Shown here piece by piece: positions 31,603-42,645 of a stretch of 64,000 bases of DNA. Positions within the stretch are counted from its first letter, which is position 1. Every line of letters starts with the position of its first letter. The DNA comes from Mesobacillus sp. S13 (GTDB lineage: Bacteria; Bacillota; Bacilli; Bacillales; Cytobacillaceae): NCBI RefSeq assembly GCF_020422885.1, contig NZ_CP084622.1, positions 2,747,001 to 2,811,000 on the forward strand, read 5' to 3'. Under the pieces are notes generated by a model that saw only the letters and a list, made by a program, of their open reading frames with translations, searched no databases and was not told the origin of the DNA. A program made the position numbers and the translations under genes.

Positions 31603-32067
31603 CTATTTACAACATTCTATGGCGTTATGATGAATATAATGTTGTATAAAATCAAGATAGCTTTTTTGCAAGTTATCTGGCAATTGATGCAAATTGAAGA
31701 ATTGCAGATCAATTGACTCTAGTTCATCCGACACTAGTTCACCCATATAGTCTTGTGTTGAATAAACGGTAGTTACTGAGTAAAGTTCATCACCATTTGC
31801 GACTTTCAAATAATATTCTTCACCTGAAAACACACCCTCTAGCTTCAACCTTCCTATGTCGAGCCCCGTTTCTTCCTTCACTTCCCTTCTTGCCGTTTCT
31901 TCAAGGCTCTCTCCTAATTCCATCAAACCTCCTGGAAGCCCCCATCCGCCATCACTTCGATGCTGGAGCAGTAACTGGCCTTCATCATTAAAAATAAGCA
32001 CGACTGCTCCTGGTAAAATCAGTGGCCTGTGGCCTACCAGCTTTCTTAGCTCACGTATATATTCCAA
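31603..32067 (-). CDS. Nudix hydrolase
   Basis: This 154-residue protein has the Nudix box G-x5-E-x7-REVKEETG (GGLMELGESLEETARREVKE). It starts MEYIRELRKLVGHRPL, as in Bacillus Nudix relatives. TTG 32067 is chosen because TGGAG lies 8 nt before it but directly abuts the in-frame GTG at 32076. The substrate is unknown. Confidence 0.9.
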   Translation of the reverse strand: MEYIRELRKLVGHRPLILPGAVVLIFNDEGQLLLQHRSDGGWGLPGGLMELGESLEETARREVKEETGLDIGRLKLEGVFSGEEYYLKVANGDELYSVTTVYSTQDYMGELVSDELESIDLQFFNLHQLPDNLQKSYLDFIQHYIHHNAIECCK

Positions 32068-32084
32068 TGTGTTCACTCCATTAT

Positions 32085-32789
32085 TTATTTTTTGAAAAGG
32101 GCAGCTAAAAGGGCAGATGTTCCGAATTTTCCGGTATCAGAGTTTAAATCTTTCATTTTCCGGATTTCAACTGCTGTGAATTCTTGAAAAATCCCCTTAA
32201 GCTTTTCATCAGTGAAGCCCAAACCGCCTCGCATGCTTTTACCCCTATACACTTCCCAATCGGAAATGTCCGCCCCGCCAAGCTCTCCTCCCTGTACAAA
32301 GCAGGTTAGCGCAAATGAACCTCCAGGCTTTAAAGCTCTCTGTACGAGATCAATATAACTCATTCTTCTATGCGGCGGGATATGGTGGAAACAGCCAGAA
32401 TCATAGACAAGATCATAGGAACCCTCTTCAATTTTCAAATCAAAAATATTACGTTGAACAAAATTCACTTTAACTTCTTGTTCTTGTGCCCTTTCTTTAG
32501 CCCATTCCAGACCTTCTGCAGATTGGTCGACGGCATCTACGTTAAAACCATTCCTGGCCAAATAAATGGCATTCCTCCCTGGTCCACAGCCTAATTCCAA
32601 GGCCTTTCCCGCTGTTATCCTACCATTTTCCATATATTCAACTAAATTCTCATCTGGATGGTTTTCAAAAAAAGGAATTTTTCTTTCCCGGTCAGAATAA
32701 AAATGATCCCAGTTAAACTCACTTTCTTCTTTCAGAAAGTAATCTAACATTCTTAATAAGTCCTCATAGCTATTTATTGTTTCTTTCAT
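32085..32789 (-). CDS. class I SAM-dependent methyltransferase
   Basis: This 234-residue protein has motif I ALELGCGPGRNAIYLA (about 64-79), the acidic AVDQS strand end, and motifs around YDLVYDSGCFHHI and LKPGGSFALTCF. The substrate is unknown. GGGAGG lies before the ATG. It is first in the methyltransferase-Nudix-HIT unit. Confidence 0.88.
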   Translation of the reverse strand: MKETINSYEDLLRMLDYFLKEESEFNWDHFYSDRERKIPFFENHPDENLVEYMENGRITAGKALELGCGPGRNAIYLARNGFNVDAVDQSAEGLEWAKERAQEQEVKVNFVQRNIFDLKIEEGSYDLVYDSGCFHHIPPHRRMSYIDLVQRALKPGGSFALTCFVQGGELGGADISDWEVYRGKSMRGGLGFTDEKLKGIFQEFTAVEIRKMKDLNSDTGKFGTSALLAALFKK

Positions 32790-32929
32790 AATCTACCTCC
32801 CTAGATTTCCCCTGTTTACCCTTTCAAAAGTAAAATAAGGTACAGTTGACACTTGTTGATGTCTTGATTTGTACTATCATTACTTCTTTGTATATAATTC
32901 GACAAACCTATTGGAAAATCCTTGTAAAA

Positions 32930-32965
32930 ACGCAAAAAAGCGACCTTCTTATAAGAAGGTTCGCC
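32930..32965 (-). terminator. terminator of the TehB-like methyltransferase gene
   Basis: Stem GGCGAACCTTCTTA/TAAGAAGGTCGC then TTTTTTG on the - strand. Confidence 0.85.
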
Positions 32966-32979
32966 TTATCAATCTTGCC

Positions 32980-33576
32980 TTATTTTTGAAAAATAATCTG
33001 TATTACATGACCCACACCGGTATGTAATTGGCCTTCAATTCGCTCCTCTTCTCCATAGTAGAAATGCAATGTTCTATGCCCTTTCGTCCACTGGAGCAGG
33101 TCCAATGGATCATAAAGCATCTCTTTTGTTTTTGGCCCACCTGTTCCATATTTGACCTGGTCCTCTGAATATACTTCCAGCATGACAATGCCACCAGGTT
33201 TTACAGCAGATATGAGTTTGTCGAATACTGTTTTTTGGTCTCGCTTTGAAAAATGGCCAAAAACCATTATAGCTGCGTCAAATTCCTCAACTGGTACCTG
33301 TTCTTGAGTTAAATCCTTTTGTTTAGTCGTGATCTTGACTCCAAACCGTTGGGCCAGTGCTTCCGTCTTTTTTAGGCCATTAAGCGCATAGTCATAAGCT
33401 GTAACCTCATGACCTTGTCTCGCAAGGTAAACAGCATTCCTTCCTTCACCTTCAGCAAAGCATACAACTTTTTTCCCGTTCTCCAGCCTTGTTGATTGTT
33501 TTTTTATAAAAAGGTTTGGCTCTTCACCATACACATATTCTTCCGAACCGAAACGCTCATGCCATAGATTTCCCAT
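32980..33576 (-). CDS. TehB-like class I SAM-dependent methyltransferase
   Basis: This 198-residue protein starts MGNLWHERFGSEEYVYGEEP, typical of TehB/tellurite-type methyltransferases. Motif I is VCFAEGEGRNAVYLARQG, with EFDAAIMVFGHF and VKPGGIVMLEVY following. Relatives methylate tellurite and selenium compounds or thiopurines. Being beside a selenoprotein gene is suggestive, but nothing shows that selenium is its substrate. Divergent from the thioredoxin-like selenoprotein gene. AAGGAG upstream. Confidence 0.82.
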   Translation of the reverse strand: MGNLWHERFGSEEYVYGEEPNLFIKKQSTRLENGKKVVCFAEGEGRNAVYLARQGHEVTAYDYALNGLKKTEALAQRFGVKITTKQKDLTQEQVPVEEFDAAIMVFGHFSKRDQKTVFDKLISAVKPGGIVMLEVYSEDQVKYGTGGPKTKEMLYDPLDLLQWTKGHRTLHFYYGEEERIEGQLHTGVGHVIQIIFQK

Positions 33577-33690
33577 ACTCTCTCACTCCTTCCTGATTAT
33601 TATACCCTTTACCCTTTTTTTAGTATGATTAAAGAACTGAAGGCTAACCTAATTTTCAATGGGTAAAAAAAGATAGGAGGTGGATTAAAG

Positions 33691-34020
33691 ATGAAAGAAT
33701 TAATGTCGATGGACGAAGTAAAAAGCTTGATAAGCGATAATGAATTAAGCTTCATATATGTCTTGACTGACAGTTGAAGCGTCTGCCATGGATTGCTCCC
33801 TCAGGTTGAGGAAGTTATGGAAGATTTCCCTAAAATCAAAACAGGTTTGGTAAACGCAGGAAAGGTTGAAGAGATCGCTGGATTTCTTATGGCTTTTACC
33901 GTGCCCGTCCTCGTCCTCTATGCAGATGGGCGAGAATATTTGAGGGAAGCCAGGATCGTACAAGTTGAGAAGTTGAGAGATGATATCAGCAAAATATACG
34001 AAGGATTTTTCGGGGAATGA
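33691..34020 (+). CDS. thioredoxin-like selenoprotein with U-x-x-C active site (in-frame UGA)
   Basis: The gene has an AGGAGG 11 nt before ATG 33691 and runs 109 codons to TGA 34018-34020, with one internal TGA at 33775-33777 (codon 29). The translation around it is FIYVLTDS-U-SVC-HGLLPQVEE, a thioredoxin C-x-x-C with the first Cys replaced. The rest keeps the thioredoxin fold, including the cis-proline strand FTVPVLVLYADGREYLREARIV. A SECIS-like stem-loop follows at 33799-33811. Sec at the nucleophilic position would give a fast thiol-disulfide oxidoreductase. Starting translation only behind the UGA would remove the first strand and half the active site, so that is unlikely. Confidence 0.9.
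33799..33811 (+). promoter_or_regulatory. candidate bacterial SECIS element of the thioredoxin-like gene
   Basis: Perfect stem CCTCA/TGAGG with apical loop GGT, 26 nt behind the UGA. CT/AG pairs continue after a C-A mismatch. The GGT loop is like the fdhF SECIS loop. Confidence 0.78.
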
Positions 34021-34023
34021 GTG

Positions 34024-34058
34024 TAGAGCTTGGGATATACCAAGCTCCTTATTTTTCG
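34024..34058. terminator. convergent terminator
   Basis: Stem GAGCTTGG/CCAAGCTC followed by TTATTTTT on +, directly after the thioredoxin-like gene; overlaps the end of the lipoprotein gene. Confidence 0.8.
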
Positions 34059-34630
34059 CTCAAATTTAAGTTTTTTTCATATATCAATTTCCCAGTTGAA
34101 GTATACCCAGAGACTTTAGTCACAAGACTCTGTGCATTTTCGGTACCTGATTTATGGTACCAGAACTTCCTGCTATTGCGGGTTATGATTTTTGCAGGAT
34201 ACTTACCATGCGGTACCTCCAAGATAATCTCCGTAATTTCCGGTTGATGGATTTCACCAATGAACACGGTATTATATCTGTTATTCCCCTCAAGAGAATA
34301 GTCTCCCAGCAACCATGTTGCCGCTCCAAATGTTAGAGGATCAGGCTTTCCTACAGGATGCCCAAACTCTGATCCCCCTCTGTATTGCCAACCTTTATCT
34401 GACTTAACAAAGTGAATGACGCCAAATCCATCAACTTGTTCATATAAAGAGAATGCATTTTGCCCCTTTATCTTTTCAGTAAACATAATGTTACCGGTCC
34501 TGATCCCACTGTCCAACATTGCCTGTTCAATCGTTTTTTGATTTGGTTCAGTGACATTTACCTGATCCTCAGTGCAACCTGCAAATAATATACTAGTTGA
34601 TAAAAGAAGCGCTAAGACTATTTTTTTCAA
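34049..34630 (-). CDS. lipoprotein of unknown function
   Basis: This 193-residue protein has a signal peptide with lipobox LFAGC (Cys19) and a beta-rich domain (about 45-150, FGVIHFVKSDKGWQYRGGSE; WLLGDYS). It starts at TTG 34630 behind GAGAGGATG. Exposed on the outer face of the membrane. No family recognised. Confidence 0.72.
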   Translation of the reverse strand: MKKIVLALLLSTSILFAGCTEDQVNVTEPNQKTIEQAMLDSGIRTGNIMFTEKIKGQNAFSLYEQVDGFGVIHFVKSDKGWQYRGGSEFGHPVGKPDPLTFGAATWLLGDYSLEGNNRYNTVFIGEIHQPEITEIILEVPHGKYPAKIITRNSRKFWYHKSGTENAQSLVTKVSGYTSTGKLIYEKNLNLSEK

Positions 34631-34856
34631 AAAAAATCATCCTCTCCCCTTTACTGTAACATACGTTTTTCGCTCAATAAAAGGTAGGATATTAGGGATT
34701 TATTCTCATAATACAATTTTCAATTTACAAATAACTCCAAATTTCCGCTGTTTAATTAAAATGTATTCATTTCCCATCTAGTATAAGGTATGAATACAAC
34801 TTCTAAATACAAAATAATCAATGGACCAACTTCCTTTAATATAAGGAGCAAAAACA

Positions 34857-35396
34857 ATGAACTTTGAAACGATAAGGAGTGCGATCATGGGAATATTAAG
34901 CGGAAATCCTAAAGATGAACCACTGCATTATGGCGAGGTATTTGGTACTTGGACTCATCTGTCAGTCAATCATGGATTGATTGCAGCATACCAGACGTTT
35001 ATCAATCATATTGGTGATGAGGATTTAAAAAAACTTGTTCAAGAGGCTATCGAAGCCATGCAGGAAGAAAATAAACAGCTAGAAGAGTTGCTAAAATCAA
35101 ATGGAATTGCTCTTCCTCCTGCACCACCAGAACGCCCAGTTGCTCATCTGGAAGACATTCCACCCGGGGCAAGATTCAGTGACCCAGAGATTGCAGCAGC
35201 TGTTTCCAAGGATGTTGCAGAAGGCTTAGTAGCCGCCAGCACCATGATTGGGCAAGCCATCAGGGAGGATATTGGCTTAATGTATGGTCAATTCCATATG
35301 GCTAAAGCACAATTTGGAGCCAAAATGCTTAAATTGAATAAAACAAAAGGATGGTTGATCCCTCCACCATTGCAAGTGAAATCCACCGAGAATTAA
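34857..35396 (+). CDS. DUF3231 family protein
   Basis: This 179-residue, mostly helical protein has EVFGTWTHLSVNHGLIAAYQTFINHIGDEDL and GLMYGQFHMAKAQFGAKMLKL, as in one half of DUF3231. Full-length family members have two such halves, so this is the single-domain form. Ferritin-like helices are suggested by the His/Glu spacing. The role is unknown. AAGGAG lies 8 nt before the ATG. Confidence 0.8.
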   Translation: MNFETIRSAIMGILSGNPKDEPLHYGEVFGTWTHLSVNHGLIAAYQTFINHIGDEDLKKLVQEAIEAMQEENKQLEELLKSNGIALPPAPPERPVAHLEDIPPGARFSDPEIAAAVSKDVAEGLVAASTMIGQAIREDIGLMYGQFHMAKAQFGAKMLKLNKTKGWLIPPPLQVKSTEN

Positions 35397-35423
35397 ATAA
35401 TATTGTTATGTAAACTAATTGAA

Positions 35424-35466
35424 AGAATAACAGCAGGCCAAAGAGGTCTGCTGTTATTTTTTTGAT
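35424..35466 (+). terminator. terminator of the DUF3231 gene
   Basis: Stem AACAGCAG/CTGCTGTT followed by ATTTTTTT. Confidence 0.85.
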
Positions 35467-35490
35467 ATTTATTAGTTATTTATTGATCAT

Positions 35491-36486
35491 TTGGACAAAT
35501 TCAGCTGGTCTCCTTCTACTTTGTCCGAAGTTGAACTTGGTTCAGACAAAATCACGTTGGTCTCCTTCAATATTGTCCGAAGTTAACCCTGGTCAGGCAA
35601 AATCACGTTGGTCTCCTTCAATATTGTCCGAAGTTGACTCTGGTTCAGACAAAATCACGTTGATCTCCTTCAATTTTGCCCGAAGTTGAACTTGGTTCAG
35701 ACAAAATCACGTTGGTCTCCTTCAATATTGTCCGAAGTTAACCCTGGTTCAGACAAAATCACGTTGATCTCCTTCAATTTTGTCCGAAGTTGATCTTAGT
35801 TCAGACAAAATCCTGATGCATCCCTTCAATTTTGTCCGAAGTTGATCTTGGTTCAGACAAAATCCTGATGAATCTCTTCAATTTTGTCCGAAGTTGATCT
35901 TGGTTCAGACAAAATCAAGTTGGTCTCCTTCAATATTGTCCGAAGTTAACCCTGGTTCAGACAAAATCACGTTGATCTCCTTCAATTTTGTCCGAAGTTG
36001 ATCTTGGTTCAGACAAAATCCTGATGCATCCCTTCAATTTTGTCCGAAGTTGATCTTGGTTCAGACAAAATCCTGATGAATCTCTTCAATTTTGTCCGAA
36101 GTTGATCTTGGTTCAGACAAAATCAAGTTGGTCTCCTTCAATATTGTCCGAAGTTAACCCTGGTTCAGACAAAATCACGTTGATCTCCTTCAATTTTGTC
36201 CGAAGTTGATCTTGGTTCAGACAAAATCACGTTGATCTCCTTCAATTTTGTCCGAAGTTGAACTTGGTTCAGACAAAATCTTGCTGATCTCCTTCAGCTT
36301 TGTCCGAAGTTGACCTTAGTTCAGACAAAATCCTGATGAATCCCTTCAATTTTGTCCGAAGTTGATCTTGGTTCAGACATAATCACGCGGATCTCCTTCA
36401 ATTTTGTCCGAAGTTGATCTTGGTTCAGACAAAATTCTGATGCATCCCTTCAATTTTGTCCGAAGTTGACCTTGGTTCGGACTAAT
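35491..36486. repeat. tandem array of about 19 copies of a 52-bp palindromic repeat
   Basis: The core GTCCGAAGTT recurs every 52 bp (one interval 51) from 35523 to 36458. Each unit has TTCAGACAAAAT and ATTTTGTCCGAA arms that are complementary apart from a G-U pair, so every unit folds into a hairpin. Variable bases lie mainly between the arms. A block of four units (about 208 bp, beginning near 35812) is repeated at about 36020, showing recent block duplication. The array fills the gap between the convergent DUF3231 and selB genes. No coding potential is supported. Confidence 0.92.
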
Positions 36487-36536
36487 CTTTGGGTGATACC
36501 TGTTCCGTGAAAGAATAGAGGCGAAACTCCCTGGGT

Positions 36537-38420
36537 TTATTTCCGCCAAACCCTTTTGTTTTCAACTCTCCGTGTAAATCCCAGTGCATCGAGACGCTCG
36601 AGGAAAGGAATCATGTATTTTCGCGATAACTCCACTGCTTCCTTTGCCTGGGGTACTTCAAACTCCGCGCCCGTATGTTTTCTTAGCTTCTCCACTGCCT
36701 CAGCAAAATGAGTGCCATACCAGGCATATTGATCATCCAGCATAACAATCTTTCCTTGATCTTCGAGGAATCGTTTCAACTCAGCTGCAAGAGACTCAGG
36801 GATTCCGGCACTTTTTATATAATCGTGCAAATAAGCTACCTTCAGGCCATCCTTCTTGAGTTCCTCAAGCATATTCTCTGTTCGCTTCACCCAGTTGTTC
36901 GGAACATGTGGAGCAAAGCTTTCCATAGAAATATACTGTTCTTTCCTGTTCAGCACCCCCTCGGTTATGGCGTGATCGATCACAAACTCAAGCAGGGTTT
37001 TTGAAAAAGTTTTTTGCAAGGATTGAAGCAGTTCCGCCTTGTTCATCCCGATTCGCATTGGGTTATCAGCATGGAAGTCTTCTAACCGGTCGCTGATCTC
37101 TTCTTCGATAACTTCGACAATTGATACTAGAGCGTATTCCTTATTGGAAATCTGGATGAACTGGTCATCTTTCAGATTGTCCAGAATTGCCCCTTCATCA
37201 AGAGCCGTCCGTTTGATTAGTTCTTCAATAGATAAACTTTTTTCTTCGTATAAAGCAGCATTTATTCGTTCAATTGGCGTTCCGGCTTTCTTTTTCTCAA
37301 GCTCTTCAATCGTCTGCTTGCCAAATCGGTATTTATTTCCGCGTGGGTCAATTACCCATCCGCCGCCAATCGTTTCCTGCGGACTTGGACGGCGGACGAT
37401 GAACCGGTCTCCACGCTTCGTAACGATTTTTTCATCAAGACGGAGCTGACAAAGGATTTCTCCGTTGTCTTCTTTTAGTTCATTCCGGTCAAAAAAGACA
37501 ATCCTTCCCATTACTTCAGCAGTCCCGATATGGCACTTAATAGGGGTTCTTTGTTTTACCAAATGCTCAAGATCCTCAACGACTCTGATTGCTACATCAA
37601 TCGTATTCGTTACAATAAAGTGCTCGGAAGACACAATGACTTCGCCACGTTCAAGATCATCCCGCGAGACACCCGATAGATTGATGGCTGCCCTTTGCCC
37701 TGCATAAGCCATCTTTGCTGGCTGATGATGAACTTGCAGCTGTCGAGCTCTGACCTCTAATCCGCTCGGCAGGATTTTTAATGACTGGCCCTCTTCAACC
37801 GTCCCTTCGTAAACAGTACCTCTCACAACGGTCCCTTGCCCCTTCACTGTAAATACCTGGTCAATCGGCAGGCGGAACGCTCCTTTGGCATCCCGCATTT
37901 CTTGCTCCTTCAGTGTTTCAATGATCATTTCTTTTAATTCCGGGATCCCTTTTTTTGATAGACTATCGACCAACATAAATGGAGCGTTCTCAAAGACTGT
38001 GCCATCAAGCTCGCTTAAAATATCGTCTTTCACTAGCTCTATGAATTCCTCTTCTACCCTGTCGGTCTTTGTAATTGCGATAATACCCGAGCGGATTCCG
38101 AGAAACCCCAGGATATCAAGGTGCTCCTTCGTTTGCGGCATGACGCCTTCATCCGCAGCAACCACCAGAACGACGAGGTCGATCCCAGCAACTCCGGCAA
38201 TCATCTGGCGGATGAAGCGCTCATGTCCTGGAACATCGACAACAGAAATTTGCAGTTCTTCATCCTCATATAATGGCGCAAAGCCAAGTTCAATTGAAAT
38301 TTGGCGTTCTTTTTCTTCTTTCAGGCGGTCCGTATCGACATTCGTCAACGCCTTGGTCAGCGATGTTTTTCCATGGTCAATATGACCTGCCATCCCAATG
38401 GTAAAATACCTCTTGCTCAA
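36537..38420 (-). CDS. selB: SelB, selenocysteine-specific translation elongation factor
   Basis: This 627-residue protein has an EF-Tu-like GTPase domain: G1 AGHIDHGKTSL (11-21), DVPGHERFIRQMIAG (G3), TKTD (G4). Domains 2/3 follow, with FTVKGQGTVVRGTV. The long C-terminal extension of winged-helix repeats (about 370-627) recognises the SECIS hairpin. It delivers Sec-tRNA to UGA codons. TTG 38420 follows GAGGGTG. selA is not next to it, and I find no tRNA-Sec in 38421-38691, which shows only A/T-rich sequence and the hutG terminator. Its presence is independent support for the two UGA genes. Confidence 0.96.
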   Translation of the reverse strand: MSKRYFTIGMAGHIDHGKTSLTKALTNVDTDRLKEEKERQISIELGFAPLYEDEELQISVVDVPGHERFIRQMIAGVAGIDLVVLVVAADEGVMPQTKEHLDILGFLGIRSGIIAITKTDRVEEEFIELVKDDILSELDGTVFENAPFMLVDSLSKKGIPELKEMIIETLKEQEMRDAKGAFRLPIDQVFTVKGQGTVVRGTVYEGTVEEGQSLKILPSGLEVRARQLQVHHQPAKMAYAGQRAAINLSGVSRDDLERGEVIVSSEHFIVTNTIDVAIRVVEDLEHLVKQRTPIKCHIGTAEVMGRIVFFDRNELKEDNGEILCQLRLDEKIVTKRGDRFIVRRPSPQETIGGGWVIDPRGNKYRFGKQTIEELEKKKAGTPIERINAALYEEKSLSIEELIKRTALDEGAILDNLKDDQFIQISNKEYALVSIVEVIEEEISDRLEDFHADNPMRIGMNKAELLQSLQKTFSKTLLEFVIDHAITEGVLNRKEQYISMESFAPHVPNNWVKRTENMLEELKKDGLKVAYLHDYIKSAGIPESLAAELKRFLEDQGKIVMLDDQYAWYGTHFAEAVEKLRKHTGAEFEVPQAKEAVELSRKYMIPFLERLDALGFTRRVENKRVWRK

Positions 38421-38645
38421 ATGCTTACACCCTCTTTAGATATGTATAAAACAACTCTAACTTTAAAAGCAAAATAGTTCAAGCAACGAAAATTGTACAA
38501 TTAAAATACAATTATTTAAGGCTCGAAAAATGTTGAAGTCAAGACAATTGATACTGCTATCAATGCTGTTCAAATTCTGGTTTCACTGATCGCTAGGTTG
38601 TATATTTTCTACTAACTAAGCATCTTCACCACCTTTTCCTTAAAA

Positions 38646-38691
38646 AGATCAGCCTGCAGACAATGATTGGTCTGCAGGCTGATTAATTTTT
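38646..38691 (-). terminator. terminator of the hut operon
   Basis: Stem ATCAGCCTGCAGACCAA/TTGTCTGCAGGCTGAT then TTTTTAAGG on the - strand; T7 on the other side. Confidence 0.88.
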
Positions 38692-40900
<2,209 letters not shown>

Positions 40901-40953
40901 CTAAAATCCCCTAAATGCAATGCCTCATTATAATTCTCATTGCCTCCTCCAAA

Positions 40954-42615
40954 TTAGGGAAGCATCGGGATGTCAACCCCTTTTTCTTTCGCTGTTTCGA
41001 TCGCTTTTTCGTAGCCAGCGTCAGCGTGGCGGGCAACACCCATTCCAGGATCTGTAGTCAGGACCCTCCTAAGCCTCTCTTCAGCAAGGTCAGTACCGTC
41101 CGCCACCACGACCATTCCTGCGTGCAGGGAATATCCCATGCCTACGCCCCCGCCATGATGGACAGAGATCCATGAGCCGCCTGCAGCAACATTGACTAGC
41201 GCATTAAGAATCGCCCAGTCACCAACTGCATCACTGCCATCCTTCATTGCTTCTGTTTCACGATTTGGAGAAGCGACCGACCCGCTGTCTAAATGATCGC
41301 GACCAATTACAATCGGTGCTTTCAATTCACCTTTACGCACCAGTTCATTAATTGCCAATCCCATCTTCACTCGCTCACCATAGCCAAGCCAGCAAATTCT
41401 TGACGGTAGACCCTGGAATTCCACTTTTTCCTGTGCCATGTCAATCCAGCGCTGAAGGGCTTTATTTTCTGGAAAAAGCTCCTTGATCAGTTCGTCTGTC
41501 CGATGAATATCTGCTGGGTCTCCAGATAATGCAGCCCAACGGAAAGGCCCTTTACCTTCACAGAAAAGCGGTCTGATATAGGCAGGAACAAATCCTGGGA
41601 AATCGAACGCATGCTGCTCACCATGATCCTTGGCAACCTGGCGGATGTTATTGCCGTAATCAAATGTGACAGCACCTCTCCTCTGGTATTCAAGCATGGA
41701 AGCGACATGCTTTGCCATTGAGAAGGAAGATTGCTTTACATATTCTTCAGGATCTTCGTCACGAAGTTTAGCCGCTTCTTCCAAATTAAAACCAACCGGG
41801 ATATACCCATTCAATGGATCATGAGCAGAAGTCTGGTCCGTTACAATATCCACCTTAAAATTCCTGGACAGTAATTCCAGATGGACCTCTGCAGCATTCC
41901 CGACCAGACCAATAGAGAGAGGTATTCCCTTATGCTTTGCTTCATTTGCCCAATCAATTGCCTCATCGATTGAATGGGTCATTTTGTCGCAATAACGAGT
42001 ATCAATTCGCTTTTTGATCCGTTCTGGATCGATCTCCACAGCTAAGCAGACGCCATCATTCATCGTAACCGCTAGAGGCTGGGCTCCACCCATGCCGCCG
42101 AGCCCTGCAGTCAGCGTAATGGTGTTTCTAAGCGTTCCGTTGAAGTGCTGTCTCGCTACCTCTGCGAATGTTTCATATGTGCCCTGGAGGATTCCCTGGG
42201 AACCAATGTAAATCCAGCTTCCAGCAGTCATTTGTCCGTACATCATCAATCCTTTTTTATCTAATTCGTGAAAGTGATCCCAATTTGCCCATTTAGGTAC
42301 CAAAACAGAGTTGGAGATTAACACTCTTGGTGCAGCCTCGTGCGTTTTGAATACAGCGACAGGTTTACCGGATTGAACGAGCATTGTTTCGTCATTTTCC
42401 AGCCTGCGCAGCGTTTCAACGATAGCGTCGAACGCCTCCCAATTACGTGCTGCTTTGCCAATTCCTCCGTAAACAACAAGATCCTCAGGCTTTTCAGCCA
42501 CCTCTGGATCAAGATTGTTATAGAGCATCCTTAATGCAGCTTCTTGTTCCCATCCTTTACACTCCAGTTCAAGGCCCTTTTTTGCTTTGATATTGCGCTT
42601 TGCTTTAATTGCCAT
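40954..42615 (-). CDS. hutU: urocanate hydratase
   Basis: This 553-residue NAD-dependent urocanase starts [22 protein letters not shown] and has [33 protein letters not shown] and the active-site Cys region [16 protein letters not shown] (read here as [17 protein letters not shown]). It hydrates urocanate to imidazolone propionate. ATG 42615 has AGGAGAG upstream. Confidence 0.96.
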   Translation of the reverse strand: MAIKAKRNIKAKKGLELECKGWEQEAALRMLYNNLDPEVAEKPEDLVVYGGIGKAARNWEAFDAIVETLRRLENDETMLVQSGKPVAVFKTHEAAPRVLISNSVLVPKWANWDHFHELDKKGLMMYGQMTAGSWIYIGSQGILQGTYETFAEVARQHFNGTLRNTITLTAGLGGMGGAQPLAVTMNDGVCLAVEIDPERIKKRIDTRYCDKMTHSIDEAIDWANEAKHKGIPLSIGLVGNAAEVHLELLSRNFKVDIVTDQTSAHDPLNGYIPVGFNLEEAAKLRDEDPEEYVKQSSFSMAKHVASMLEYQRRGAVTFDYGNNIRQVAKDHGEQHAFDFPGFVPAYIRPLFCEGKGPFRWAALSGDPADIHRTDELIKELFPENKALQRWIDMAQEKVEFQGLPSRICWLGYGERVKMGLAINELVRKGELKAPIVIGRDHLDSGSVASPNRETEAMKDGSDAVGDWAILNALVNVAAGGSWISVHHGGGVGMGYSLHAGMVVVADGTDLAEERLRRVLTTDPGMGVARHADAGYEKAIETAKEKGVDIPMLP

Positions 42616-42645
42616 TTTTTCCACTCTCCTCAATTTTTTATAGTA

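Noticed and set aside
33793..34020. A separate 75-residue protein starting behind the internal TGA
   Set aside because: No ribosome binding site there, and it would lack the first thioredoxin strand and active-site residue; the upstream AGGAGG-ATG frame explains the whole gene.
35462..35689. A 75-codon open frame at the start of the tandem repeat array
   Set aside because: It only reads through repeat units, has no ribosome binding site and stops when the phase of the repeat changes.
35491..36486. The repeat array as a CRISPR
   Set aside because: Units are 52-bp contiguous tandem copies with graded substitutions, not constant repeats with unique spacers, and no cas gene is present.
38421..38691. 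tRNA-Sec (selC) or selA next to selB
   Set aside because: No cloverleaf with a T-arm GGTTCGAATCC-like segment and no coding frame; only A/T-rich sequence and the hut terminator.
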